From an uncultured Ruminococcus sp. (GTDB lineage: Bacteria; Bacillota; Clostridia; Oscillospirales; Ruminococcaceae): a stretch of 9,420 nt of DNA. The notes under the pieces were generated by a model. It did not search any database and had not been told where the DNA came from. It worked only from the letters and a program-made list of their open reading frames with translations. The stretch is from assembly GCA_946537565.1 (NCBI GenBank), contig CAMNFW010000068.1, positions 1 through 9,420 of the forward strand. The letters run 5' to 3'. Position numbers and translations under genes: made by a program. This document shows, piece by piece, positions 1 through 5,897 of this stretch; positions within the stretch are counted from its first letter, which is position 1, and every line of letters begins with the position of its first letter.

Positions 1-219
1 CACAAGGGAGGTGAATCCCACAAGGAACCACCTCTGCCCTGCCATGCTGCCGAAGATCGCTCCCCGGTTTTCAAGATATGTCAGATCAATAACCCTGAAA
101 TCACCAAAGTGAATGAACTCCATTGACTCTACCGGTTTAAGCTTATCGACAGCCCAGAACTTTATCAGCTGGTCAATGCCGATAAGAGCAGCTATCATTA
201 CTAAAAGTATAGCAGTCAC
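1..219 (-). CDS. lspA: Lipoprotein signal peptidase (signal peptidase II), N-terminal part only
   Basis: LspA is the inner-membrane aspartic protease that removes the signal peptide from diacylglyceryl-modified prolipoproteins. Only the first 73 codons are in the window; the frame is open to the edge. Visible are a first hydrophobic segment (about residues 2-15), the family motif DQLIKFW (residues 16-22), and the motif LENRGAIFG (about 49-57), which corresponds to the family's N-x-G-A-x-F-[SG] signature. The two catalytic aspartates lie further on and cannot be checked. I chose the GTG at 217-219 because an AAAGGA Shine-Dalgarno lies 7 bases upstream (near 227-233) and the protein then begins directly at the first membrane segment. 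An in-frame ATG at 256-258 would add 13 residues, but it lies inside the loop of the hairpin after ileS and has no ribosome site. The gene follows ileS by 66 bases, an arrangement (ileS-lspA) also common in other bacteria. Confidence 0.93.
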   Translation of the reverse strand, partial: MTAILLVMIAALIGIDQLIKFWAVDKLKPVESMEFIHFGDFRVIDLTYLENRGAIFGSMAGQRWFLVGFTSLV

Positions 220-235
220 ATTAAAATCCTTTCGG

Positions 236-274
236 AAAAAGCATTTGCCTGCTGCCATTCGTGACAGCAGGCAA
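236..274 (-). terminator. Probable weak intrinsic terminator or attenuator between ileS and lspA
   Basis: On the minus strand a 12-bp stem (arms at 263-274 and 245-256, one G-U pair) closes a 6-base loop. It is followed, after four bases, by TTTTT (236-240). It starts 11 bases after the ileS stop codon. The stem is strong, but the T-run is short and displaced from the stem, so termination is probably partial. lspA, with no evident promoter of its own, could then receive read-through transcription. Confidence 0.55.
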
Positions 275-285
275 TATAATCCTAA

Positions 286-3069
286 TTATAATATAGCATC
301 AACAGCGACAGCACATCTCTCACAAAGAGTCGGGTGCTTGTCATTTGTGCCCACATAGCAGGAATAGCACCAGCAGCGCTCGCACTTTCCGCCCTCAGCC
401 TGAACCACCTCAAAGCTGGTCTCGCCTTCGGACTTCTCAACTTCAACGGCTGATACTATAAGTATCTCAGCCAGCTGAGGTGCAAGCTTGCTGTAGTTAT
501 CAAACTCAGCCTCACTGCTCTTGATTATTATCTTGGCTTCAAGGGACTTTCCAATGGTCTTGGCATTTCTTGCCTCCTCCAGAACCTTGTTCACCTTAAG
601 ACGTGTATTGTAGATAAAGTTCCATTTTTCGGTAAATTCACCCTCAAATTCAATTCCGCTCTTCTCCGGCATCTGATTCAGAAAAACACTCTCCTTATCA
701 TCTGCAGCTGAATGAGGCATGAACTGCCAGATCTCCTCAGCTGTGAAAGAAATGATTGGAGCTGCAAGTCTTGAAACTGCGCTGAGAATACGGTACATAG
801 CAGTTTGAGCTGCACGTCTTTTCTCGGAGTTTTCGTTCTCGCAGTAAAGTCTGTCCTTGATGATATCTAAGTAGAAGTTGGACATATCAACAACGCAGAA
901 GTTATGGATAGCATGGAATGCAATGTGGAAATCATACTTCTCATAGCCAGCCTTAACATCGTCAATAAGCTTATCCAGCTTCATCATTGCCCATTTATCA
1001 AGCTCTGTCAGCTTGTCATCGGTTACACTGTCACGATCCGGGTCGAAGCCGTCTCCGGTGCCTAAATTGCCCAGGATAAATCTTGCAGTATTTCTGATCT
1101 TTTTATAAGCATCAGAAAGCTGACTGAGAATAGGCTTAGAGATACGGATATCGCTGTGATAATCAGAGGAAGCCACCCACAGACGAAGAATATCAGCACC
1201 GTACTGATCTGTGATCTCGCTGGGGTCGATGCCGTTGCCCAGTGATTTGTGCATGGTCTTGCCTTCACCGTCAACTACCCAGCCGTGTGTGCAGACAGCC
1301 TTGTAAGGAGCGCTGCCCTTGTATACAACTGAAGTCAGCAGTGATGACTGGAACCAGCCTCTGTACTGGTCTGCTCCTTCAAGGTAAAGGTCAGCCTTCC
1401 AGCTCAGTGACGGGAAGTCATCTCCCTCCATAACAGCAGTATGTGAAACACCGCTGTCGAACCAAACGTCCATGATGTCATACTCTTTAGTGAATTCTCC
1501 GCAGCCGCACTCACACTTTACTGTTGCGGGCAGGAATTCAGCCGGCTCCTTCTTCCACCAAGCGTCTGAACCTTCTTTTCTGAAAAGATCAGCTATAGCA
1601 GAGATAGTTTCATCAGTATATATCGGCTTGCCGCAATCCTTACAATATACAACGGGTATAGGAACACCCCAGGTTCTCTGGCGTGAAATACACCAGTCGC
1701 TTCTGTCACGAACCATGCCCTTAATTCTGTCCTCGCCCCATTCAGGTATCCACTGAACGTCCTCGATCGCTTTTATCGCCTCGTCCTTGAAACCGTTAAC
1801 GCTGCAGAACCACTGCTCTGTAGCACGATAGATTATTGGACTGTTGCAGCGCCAGCAGTGAGGATACTGGTGGACGATCTTCTGAATCGCAAGGAGAGCA
1901 TTAAGCTCTTCCAGCTTTGCGGCAATTGCCTTATTAGCGGTATCTGTGTCCATTCCCTCAAACTCGCCTGCCTCAGCAGTCTGGCGGCCCTTTGAGTCAA
2001 CACAGACAATGATACCGATATCGTCATAATTTTTGCAAACCTCAAAGTCCTCTACACCATAGCCAGGAGCTGTATGAACACAGCCTGTACCGCTTTCCAG
2101 TGTTACATGATCGCCGACGATGATAGGTGACAGACGGTCATAGAGAGGATGCTTGGTTTTGATGCCTTCAAGCTCAGCACCGGTAAATATACCCTCAGTA
2201 GAATACTCTGTAATTCCTGCGGTCTCCATTGTGGTCTTTACCAGCTCTTCAGCCATTACATAATATTCATCACCAACGTGAACGAGAGTATAGTTATACT
2301 CAGGTCCCAGGCAGATAGCCAGGTTTCCGGGGATAGTCCAGGTGGTAGTTGTCCAGATCACAAAGTATACCTTCGACAGATCCAGACCCATGCCAGTGAA
2401 AATTCCCTTGTCATCAGTAACATTGAACTTTACATAAATTGAATGGCAGGGATCGTTGGAGTATTCGATCTCAGCCTCAGCCAGGGCAGTGTTACAGTCC
2501 GGGCACCAGTAAACAGGCTTAAGTCCCTTGTACATATAGCCCTTCTTAGCCATTGCACCGAAAACCTCTACCTGTCTTGCCTCATAAGCAGGACGGAGAG
2601 TAAGATAAGGATAGTCATAGTCACCGAGAGTACCCAGTCTCTTGAACTGTTTCATCTGGTTCTGAACGTGGCTCATAGCAAAGTCACGGCAGTGTTCTCT
2701 CAGCTCAGTTGGCGGAATAGCGCCGTTTTCCACGCCAATAGCCTTCATAGCCTTAAGCTCGATCGGGAGGCCGTGAGTATCCCAGCCGGGAACATAAGGC
2801 GCACAGAATCCGCTCATATTCTTATACTTCACGATGAAGTCCTTAAGTGTTTTATTCAGCGCAGTACCGAGGTGTATCTCACCGTTGGCATAGGGCGGAC
2901 CGTCGTGAAGGATAAAAGTGGGCTTACCCTGATTTTTTTGAATTATCTTATAATAGAGTCTTTCGCTCTCCCATTTTTCAAGAGTCTCAGGCTCTCTTTT
3001 AGGCAGATTTCCACGCATGGGGAATTCTGTTTTTGGTAAATTAAGGGTTGAATTATAATCCTGTGCCAT
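286..3069 (-). CDS. ileS: Isoleucyl-tRNA synthetase (bacterial zinc-finger type)
   Basis: A cytosolic class I aminoacyl-tRNA synthetase that charges tRNA-Ile with isoleucine and edits misactivated valine. It has 927 residues, normal for the bacterial type. The HIGH motif is HLGT at 66-69, after PPYANGEI. The editing domain shows WTTTTWTIPGN (239-249) and GTGCVHTAPGYGVED (327-341), with the editing aspartate expected at D341. The synthetase motif WGVPIPV is at 467-473. The KMSKS loop reads KTMHKS (604-609), a variant of the consensus. The C-terminus carries the zinc-binding cysteines C896, C899, C916 and C919, with further CxxC pairs at 189/192, 405/408 and 476/479. The start is ATG at 3067-3069; the nearest strong Shine-Dalgarno is 30 bases upstream, separated by a hairpin (annotated separately). 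The gene follows divIVA as in Bacillus. No T-box leader is recognisable. Function is certain; regulation is open. Confidence 0.98.
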   Translation of the reverse strand: MAQDYNSTLNLPKTEFPMRGNLPKREPETLEKWESERLYYKIIQKNQGKPTFILHDGPPYANGEIHLGTALNKTLKDFIVKYKNMSGFCAPYVPGWDTHGLPIELKAMKAIGVENGAIPPTELREHCRDFAMSHVQNQMKQFKRLGTLGDYDYPYLTLRPAYEARQVEVFGAMAKKGYMYKGLKPVYWCPDCNTALAEAEIEYSNDPCHSIYVKFNVTDDKGIFTGMGLDLSKVYFVIWTTTTWTIPGNLAICLGPEYNYTLVHVGDEYYVMAEELVKTTMETAGITEYSTEGIFTGAELEGIKTKHPLYDRLSPIIVGDHVTLESGTGCVHTAPGYGVEDFEVCKNYDDIGIIVCVDSKGRQTAEAGEFEGMDTDTANKAIAAKLEELNALLAIQKIVHQYPHCWRCNSPIIYRATEQWFCSVNGFKDEAIKAIEDVQWIPEWGEDRIKGMVRDRSDWCISRQRTWGVPIPVVYCKDCGKPIYTDETISAIADLFRKEGSDAWWKKEPAEFLPATVKCECGCGEFTKEYDIMDVWFDSGVSHTAVMEGDDFPSLSWKADLYLEGADQYRGWFQSSLLTSVVYKGSAPYKAVCTHGWVVDGEGKTMHKSLGNGIDPSEITDQYGADILRLWVASSDYHSDIRISKPILSQLSDAYKKIRNTARFILGNLGTGDGFDPDRDSVTDDKLTELDKWAMMKLDKLIDDVKAGYEKYDFHIAFHAIHNFCVVDMSNFYLDIIKDRLYCENENSEKRRAAQTAMYRILSAVSRLAAPIISFTAEEIWQFMPHSAADDKESVFLNQMPEKSGIEFEGEFTEKWNFIYNTRLKVNKVLEEARNAKTIGKSLEAKIIIKSSEAEFDNYSKLAPQLAEILIVSAVEVEKSEGETSFEVVQAEGGKCERCWCYSCYVGTNDKHPTLCERCAVAVDAIL

Positions 3070-3107
3070 ATTCTCTGATCTCCGGCGGCACCGAAGATCC
3101 TCCTTTC
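3070..3107 (-). promoter_or_regulatory. Hairpin-bridged ribosome-binding site of ileS
   Basis: A strong Shine-Dalgarno, GAAAGGAG (3100-3107), is followed immediately by a 9-bp stem: arm GATCTTCGG at 3091-3099, loop TGCCG at 3086-3090, and arm CCGGAGATC at 3077-3085, with one G-U pair. AGAGAAT (3070-3076) and the ileS ATG come next. The linear distance from Shine-Dalgarno to ATG is 30 bases, too long, but with the hairpin folded the gap is 7 bases, which is optimal. A weaker GGAG lies within the 3' arm, 10 bases from the ATG, and would serve only if the hairpin is open. Phage T4 gene 38 is a known case where a hairpin brings the two elements together. That it works this way here is inference. 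Confidence 0.6.
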
Positions 3108-3119
3108 AGCTATTTATTC

Positions 3120-3185
3120 GGGAGTACATTTTTTGAAAAATGTATCCCTCTATCCCTTTCCAAAGGCTTTTGGCTTCGTGGAAGC
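3120..3185. repeat. Tandem stem-loops in the divIVA-ileS gap
   Basis: Three inverted repeats lie side by side in the 136-base gap. One is a 5-bp stem GCTTC/GAAGC with a 3-base loop (3173-3185). The second is a 5-bp stem CCAAA/TTTGG with a 4-base loop (3160-3173), which shares one base with the first. The third is a longer stem (3120-3148) of GGGA/TCCC plus TACATTTT/AAAATGTA, 12 pairs with one bulged base and a 4-base loop. None is followed by a T-run, so they are not ordinary terminators. They could be part of a leader controlling ileS, an mRNA processing or stability element, or a copy of an interspersed intergenic repeat. I cannot decide between these from one copy. Confidence 0.5.
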
Positions 3186-3205
3186 GGGTAATAATTAAGA
3201 TATTT

Positions 3206-3784
3206 TTATTCCTCAGCAGCTGCAGCAGCCTCTTCCTCAGCAGCAACAGCAGCAGCGATCTCTTCAGCAGTAGGCTGATAAACATCTTCCTCAGCCTCAT
3301 CGTCGAAGCTTTCAGGCATAGAGGAGATAAGCTCAAGATGAGACTTGTACATTTCAAAGAGGCTCTTTTTGAAGTCAGCGACCTGCTGTCTTGCATCGAC
3401 CAGTGACTGTCTTTCAGCAGCGACCTCAGCACGGTTTTTCTCCATAAGCTCAGCGTGCTTGCGGACAGCCTCGTCCTCCAGCTCAGCAGCCTTAGCCTGA
3501 GCAGCAGCAATGATCTCGTCAGCCTTATCATTAGCCTCTCTGATCACCTGATGACCCTGCTTCTGAGCGCCGAGAAGAGCGTCCTTAAGAGCGTCCTCGT
3601 CCTTCATATATTCTCTTACCTTGTCAGCGAGGACCTGGATCTTGTTATTAGCCTCGATCCTCTCTCTTTCCATTTCGTCCAGCTCAGCTTCGAGCTGTGA
3701 GAGAAACTCGTCTATTTCCTCCTGTTTATAGCCAAAAGCAGCCTTCTCAAATCTCTTGTTTCTAACGTCCTTTGATGTGATCAT
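3206..3784 (-). CDS. divIVA: DivIVA-family cell division/polarity coiled-coil protein
   Basis: DivIVA proteins are cytoplasmic scaffolds that sense negatively curved membrane at poles and division sites and recruit division, chromosome-anchoring or cell-wall factors. This one has 192 residues. The N-terminal lipid-binding domain is recognised by the segment FEKAAFGYKQEEIDEFL (about residues 12-28). Almost all of residues 30-150 is charged, heptad-like sequence typical of the family's coiled coils. The C-terminal tail (last about 20 residues) is nearly pure Ala and Glu, a low-complexity end. Translation starts at ATG 3782-3784. Its Shine-Dalgarno GAGGTG overlaps the TAG stop of ylmH (TAGAGGTG), so the two genes are probably translationally coupled. 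The order sepF-ylmH-divIVA-ileS matches the Bacillus division cluster. Whether it acts as a MinCD partner or a growth organiser cannot be told from sequence. Confidence 0.95.
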   Translation of the reverse strand: MITSKDVRNKRFEKAAFGYKQEEIDEFLSQLEAELDEMERERIEANNKIQVLADKVREYMKDEDALKDALLGAQKQGHQVIREANDKADEIIAAAQAKAAELEDEAVRKHAELMEKNRAEVAAERQSLVDARQQVADFKKSLFEMYKSHLELISSMPESFDDEAEEDVYQPTAEEIAAAVAAEEEAAAAAEE

Positions 3785-3796
3785 ATATATTCACCT

Positions 3797-4555
3797 CTAA
3801 ATATATTTTTTTAACTCTATGTGTATCCGACCCTTTTTGGTTGAGCCGTTGATACCGGAAAGTATAAATCTGCCGCAGCCTCTTATGGATATGATATTTC
3901 CCTCAGCCAGTTCAGCGGAAACTGAATGGGCTGTGATATGATCAACGTCCACTTTTTCGGAGCGGATAAGTCTCGCCGCATTTTCCCGGCTGACATTTGC
4001 CGCAAGACTGACAACGCAGTCCAGCCGGAGGGAAGCGACCGTACCTGTAATTATTTTAAAGTCCTGTTTTACCTCAATGTCGAAGGGCTGTGCATCTGTA
4101 ACCTTAACGCCTGTCCTGCCGATTTTTGAAACTGATGACACCAGAAGTCTGGCAGCCACATCTGTAACAAAAGCCTGTGCTTTTCCCTGGGCAGTGATAA
4201 TATCGCCCACAGTTTCACGTTTCAGCTGCATACCCATAAAGGTGCCGAGGAAGTCACGGTGAGTGAGGTTATCCTCAGTGCGATAGGTGAAGGTGATACA
4301 TTTCATTGGCATATCACCGGGAATACACTCTTCCAGGTAATCCGGATAAACCGCCAGCATTTTTCTTCTTGCCTCAGGGAATCCTCCCCAGAGGGCATAT
4401 TTCAGACCGCCGGCATTGAATCTGCACCAGGCTTCAGCTTCTGCACACTGTCTCTCGTCAAAAAACGACGAAAAGACCGCACAGCCATCTCTTTCGCTCC
4501 TGCTGACCATATCCTCCAGCCGGGCGATAAAGAGCTTGTCTCCGGGGTCGCTCAT
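3797..4555 (-). CDS. ylmH: YlmH-like S4-domain RNA-binding protein
   Basis: A 252-residue member of the YlmH family, which carries an S4 RNA-binding domain at its C-terminal end. The family signature LTHRDFLGTFMGMQLKRETVGDI is visible at about 97-119. The S4 domain runs from LRLDCVVSLAANVSRENAARL (about 177-197) to the glycine-rich end of the domain near residue 227. In Bacillus, YlmH has been reported to bind the large ribosomal subunit and to overlap in function with the ribosome quality-control factor RqcP; a similar role here is inference. The start ATG at 4553-4555 shares one base with the sepF stop (TGATG) and has no convincing Shine-Dalgarno, so it is probably translated by reinitiation after sepF. 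The stop lies 12 bases before divIVA. ylmG, which in Bacillus lies between sepF and ylmH, is absent. Confidence 0.93.
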   Translation of the reverse strand: MSDPGDKLFIARLEDMVSRSERDGCAVFSSFFDERQCAEAEAWCRFNAGGLKYALWGGFPEARRKMLAVYPDYLEECIPGDMPMKCITFTYRTEDNLTHRDFLGTFMGMQLKRETVGDIITAQGKAQAFVTDVAARLLVSSVSKIGRTGVKVTDAQPFDIEVKQDFKIITGTVASLRLDCVVSLAANVSRENAARLIRSEKVDVDHITAHSVSAELAEGNIISIRGCGRFILSGINGSTKKGRIHIELKKYI

Positions 4556-5055
4556 CAGATGAACACGCCGTTATTTTCAAGCTCGCCTACAAGGTCTTCA
4601 CCAATGAAGCCAACGTTATAGGGAGTGATGATATAGGTCAGGTTAGCCACAGGCTTGAGACTTCCGCCGTTAGCATAAGCAACACCTACCAGAAAATCGA
4701 TAATTCTTCTTTTATTTTCGGGTGAAGCAGTCTCAAGGTTAAGGACTACTGTTTTCTTAGCAATGAGGTGGTCAGCGATCTGCTTTGCATCTGTGAAAGC
4801 AGAGGGTTTTACCAATACCACCTGAAGCTGAGCTGTTGTCTGAATATTCACTACCTTATTCCTTCTTCCATTTCCTTCGTTATAGCTGTCCTCACGCTCA
4901 ACAGGCTGCGGATTGCCGTAACTGCCGCTGCCGCTGCTGGAGGGTCTTTCGCTGTGAGTGTTAGTTCTCTGCTCCTGATGAACAGGAGCTTCACTTACGT
5001 CATCGTCCTCATCAGCTGCAAAAAAGAAATCTTTGATGTTCTCGAATATCTTCAT
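4555..5055 (-). CDS. sepF: SepF cell division protein, FtsZ-ring membrane anchor
   Basis: SepF binds FtsZ, polymerises into curved filaments and anchors the Z-ring to the membrane, working beside or instead of FtsA. The 166-residue product has the three usual parts. First is a short N-terminal amphipathic helix (MKIFENIKDFFF) that would lie in the membrane. Next is a low-complexity acidic/Ser/Gly/Asn linker (about residues 14-65). Last is the globular SepF core (about 68-153), including VVLNLETASPENKRRIIDFL and the glycine-containing segment ANGGSLKPVANLTYIITP. The start ATG has CGGAG 8 bases upstream. The gene overlaps ylmH by one base, giving tight coupling. Upstream is a 149-base structured gap after yggS rather than the direct contact seen elsewhere in the cluster, so sepF may have separate control. 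Confidence 0.97.
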   Translation of the reverse strand: MKIFENIKDFFFAADEDDDVSEAPVHQEQRTNTHSERPSSSGSGSYGNPQPVEREDSYNEGNGRRNKVVNIQTTAQLQVVLVKPSAFTDAKQIADHLIAKKTVVLNLETASPENKRRIIDFLVGVAYANGGSLKPVANLTYIITPYNVGFIGEDLVGELENNGVFI

Positions 5056-5138
5056 ATAAATTTCTCCGTTCTCCGCATATAGTTTTCTTTTTCATACTGC
5101 CGGCGGAGCATATGCGGCTGCTCCGGAAGCGCTTCCAT
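5052..5138 (-). CDS. Possible 28-residue leader ORF overlapping the sepF start
   Basis: From an ATG at 5136-5138 a small frame runs for 28 codons and ends in TGA at 5052-5054, overlapping the sepF ATG as ATGA, a typical coupling junction. The predicted peptide is hydrophilic and basic (it includes RRQYEKENYMRRTEKF). An AAGGA lies only 3 bases before the ATG, which is too close to be a good ribosome site. The frame is open further upstream to a TAA about 60 bases earlier, with only non-ATG starts. I do not recognise the peptide. It could be a real coupled leader peptide or chance openness in a structured spacer; chance is somewhat more likely. Confidence 0.25.
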   Translation of the reverse strand: MEALPEQPHMLRRQYEKENYMRRTEKFI

Positions 5139-5162
5139 TGGTCCTTGATATACCGCCGGCAG
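5097..5162. repeat. Nested inverted repeats in the yggS-sepF gap
   Basis: A perfect 10-bp inverted repeat, CTGCCGGCGG (5097-5106) and CCGCCGGCAG (5153-5162), encloses 46 bases. Inside are a 6-bp stem GGAGCA/TGCTCC with an 8-base loop (5105-5124), which competes with the outer arm for two bases, and directly next to it the 12-base perfect palindrome GGAAGCGCTTCC (5125-5136). As RNA this would fold into a branched structure upstream of sepF. There is no T-run, so termination is unlikely. It may be a 5' leader element, an RNA processing site, or an intergenic repeat copy. Confidence 0.55.
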
Positions 5163-5204
5163 AATAAGTATAAGCCGGCTGGAAAAGGCTGCCTGTTATC
5201 ACGA

Positions 5205-5897
5205 TTATTTTTTGCTGTAATCCCTGGCACCGAAAAGTCCCGTACCTATACGGACTATATTGGAGCCGTGAAGGATAGCAGCGGCATAATCGTGGGTCAT
5301 TCCCATTGAGAGAATATCCAGAGGCATCACCTGAGTACTGATGGTATTGTACAGCTCTTCCATTCTGCCCAGGAACAGATCGCTGTCCGAAGGCGGCGGG
5401 ATAGTCATCAGACCTCTTATCCTGATATTATCCAGCTGAGAGAGCTGTTCAAGAAGCTCCCGGAGCTTACCCGGCGCTGTACCGCTTTTAGATTCTTCTC
5501 CGCCGATATTTACCTCGCAGAGAATATCCATTATCTTGTTTTCAGCCTTAGCCAGCCGGTTTATTTCATTTCCAAGCTTAAGGCTGTCTACAGACTGTAT
5601 CATAGTCATAGGACGTATGATATATTTAACTTTATTGGTTTGCAGATGACCTATGAAATGCACCTCTGCGGAGCTGTCATAAGCCTCCTGTTTTGACTGA
5701 AATTCCTGGACACGGTTCTCACCAAGAAGGCTTACTCCCAGCTCAACCGCATGGTTTACAGCCTCCGGAGGAACAGTTTTTGTGACAGCCATAAGCCTCA
5801 GACTGTCCTCAGTCCTGCCTGATCTTGACAGAGCCTCGCCGATGTTATATCTTATGACTTTAAGGTTCTCATCAATATATCCCAGCTCATTATCCAT
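5205..5897 (-). CDS. yggS: YggS/YlmE-family PLP-binding homeostasis protein
   Basis: A cytosolic PLP-binding protein of the YggS/PROSC family, a single fold-type III (alanine racemase-like) barrel that carries PLP and buffers vitamin B6 and amino/keto acid balance; it has no established enzyme reaction. Length is 230 residues, normal for the family. The PLP lysine is in AVTKTV (K40). Other family motifs are GENRVQEF, HFIGHLQTNKVK, SMGMTHDY (phosphate-binding region) and VRIGTGLFG near the C-terminus. I place the start at ATG 5895-5897, with AAGGAG ending 9 bases upstream. A TTG three codons earlier abuts the Shine-Dalgarno and is unlikely. The start overlaps the end of the HlyD-like gene by 8 bases, so the two are co-translated. 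The place just before sepF matches ylmE in Bacillus. Confidence 0.95.
   Translation of the reverse strand: MDNELGYIDENLKVIRYNIGEALSRSGRTEDSLRLMAVTKTVPPEAVNHAVELGVSLLGENRVQEFQSKQEAYDSSAEVHFIGHLQTNKVKYIIRPMTMIQSVDSLKLGNEINRLAKAENKIMDILCEVNIGGEESKSGTAPGKLRELLEQLSQLDNIRIRGLMTIPPPSDSDLFLGRMEELYNTISTQVMPLDILSMGMTHDYAAAILHGSNIVRIGTGLFGARDYSKK

Noticed and set aside
220..258. ATG start for lspA adding 13 residues
   Set aside because: It lies in a hairpin loop, lacks a ribosome site, and the GTG at 217-219 has a well-placed AAAGGA.
2443..3039. A 198-codon open frame on the plus strand opposite ileS
   Set aside because: It is antisense to the strongly conserved N-terminal part of ileS, has no ribosome site and no recognisable protein character; it is a shadow frame.
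3120..3148. Intrinsic terminator after divIVA
   Set aside because: The stem is AT-rich, and no T-run follows on either strand.
3070..3205. T-box riboswitch for ileS
   Set aside because: Gap too short and no T-box core sequence or terminator/antiterminator pair seen.
3106..3531. A 141-codon minus-strand frame across the divIVA end
   Set aside because: It is a shifted reading of divIVA, made of Leu/Ser/Arg runs arising from the Ala/Glu codons; no ribosome site.
5097..5162. Insertion sequence or phage attachment remnant between yggS and sepF
   Set aside because: There are inverted repeats but no transposase fragment, no target duplication and no integrase nearby.
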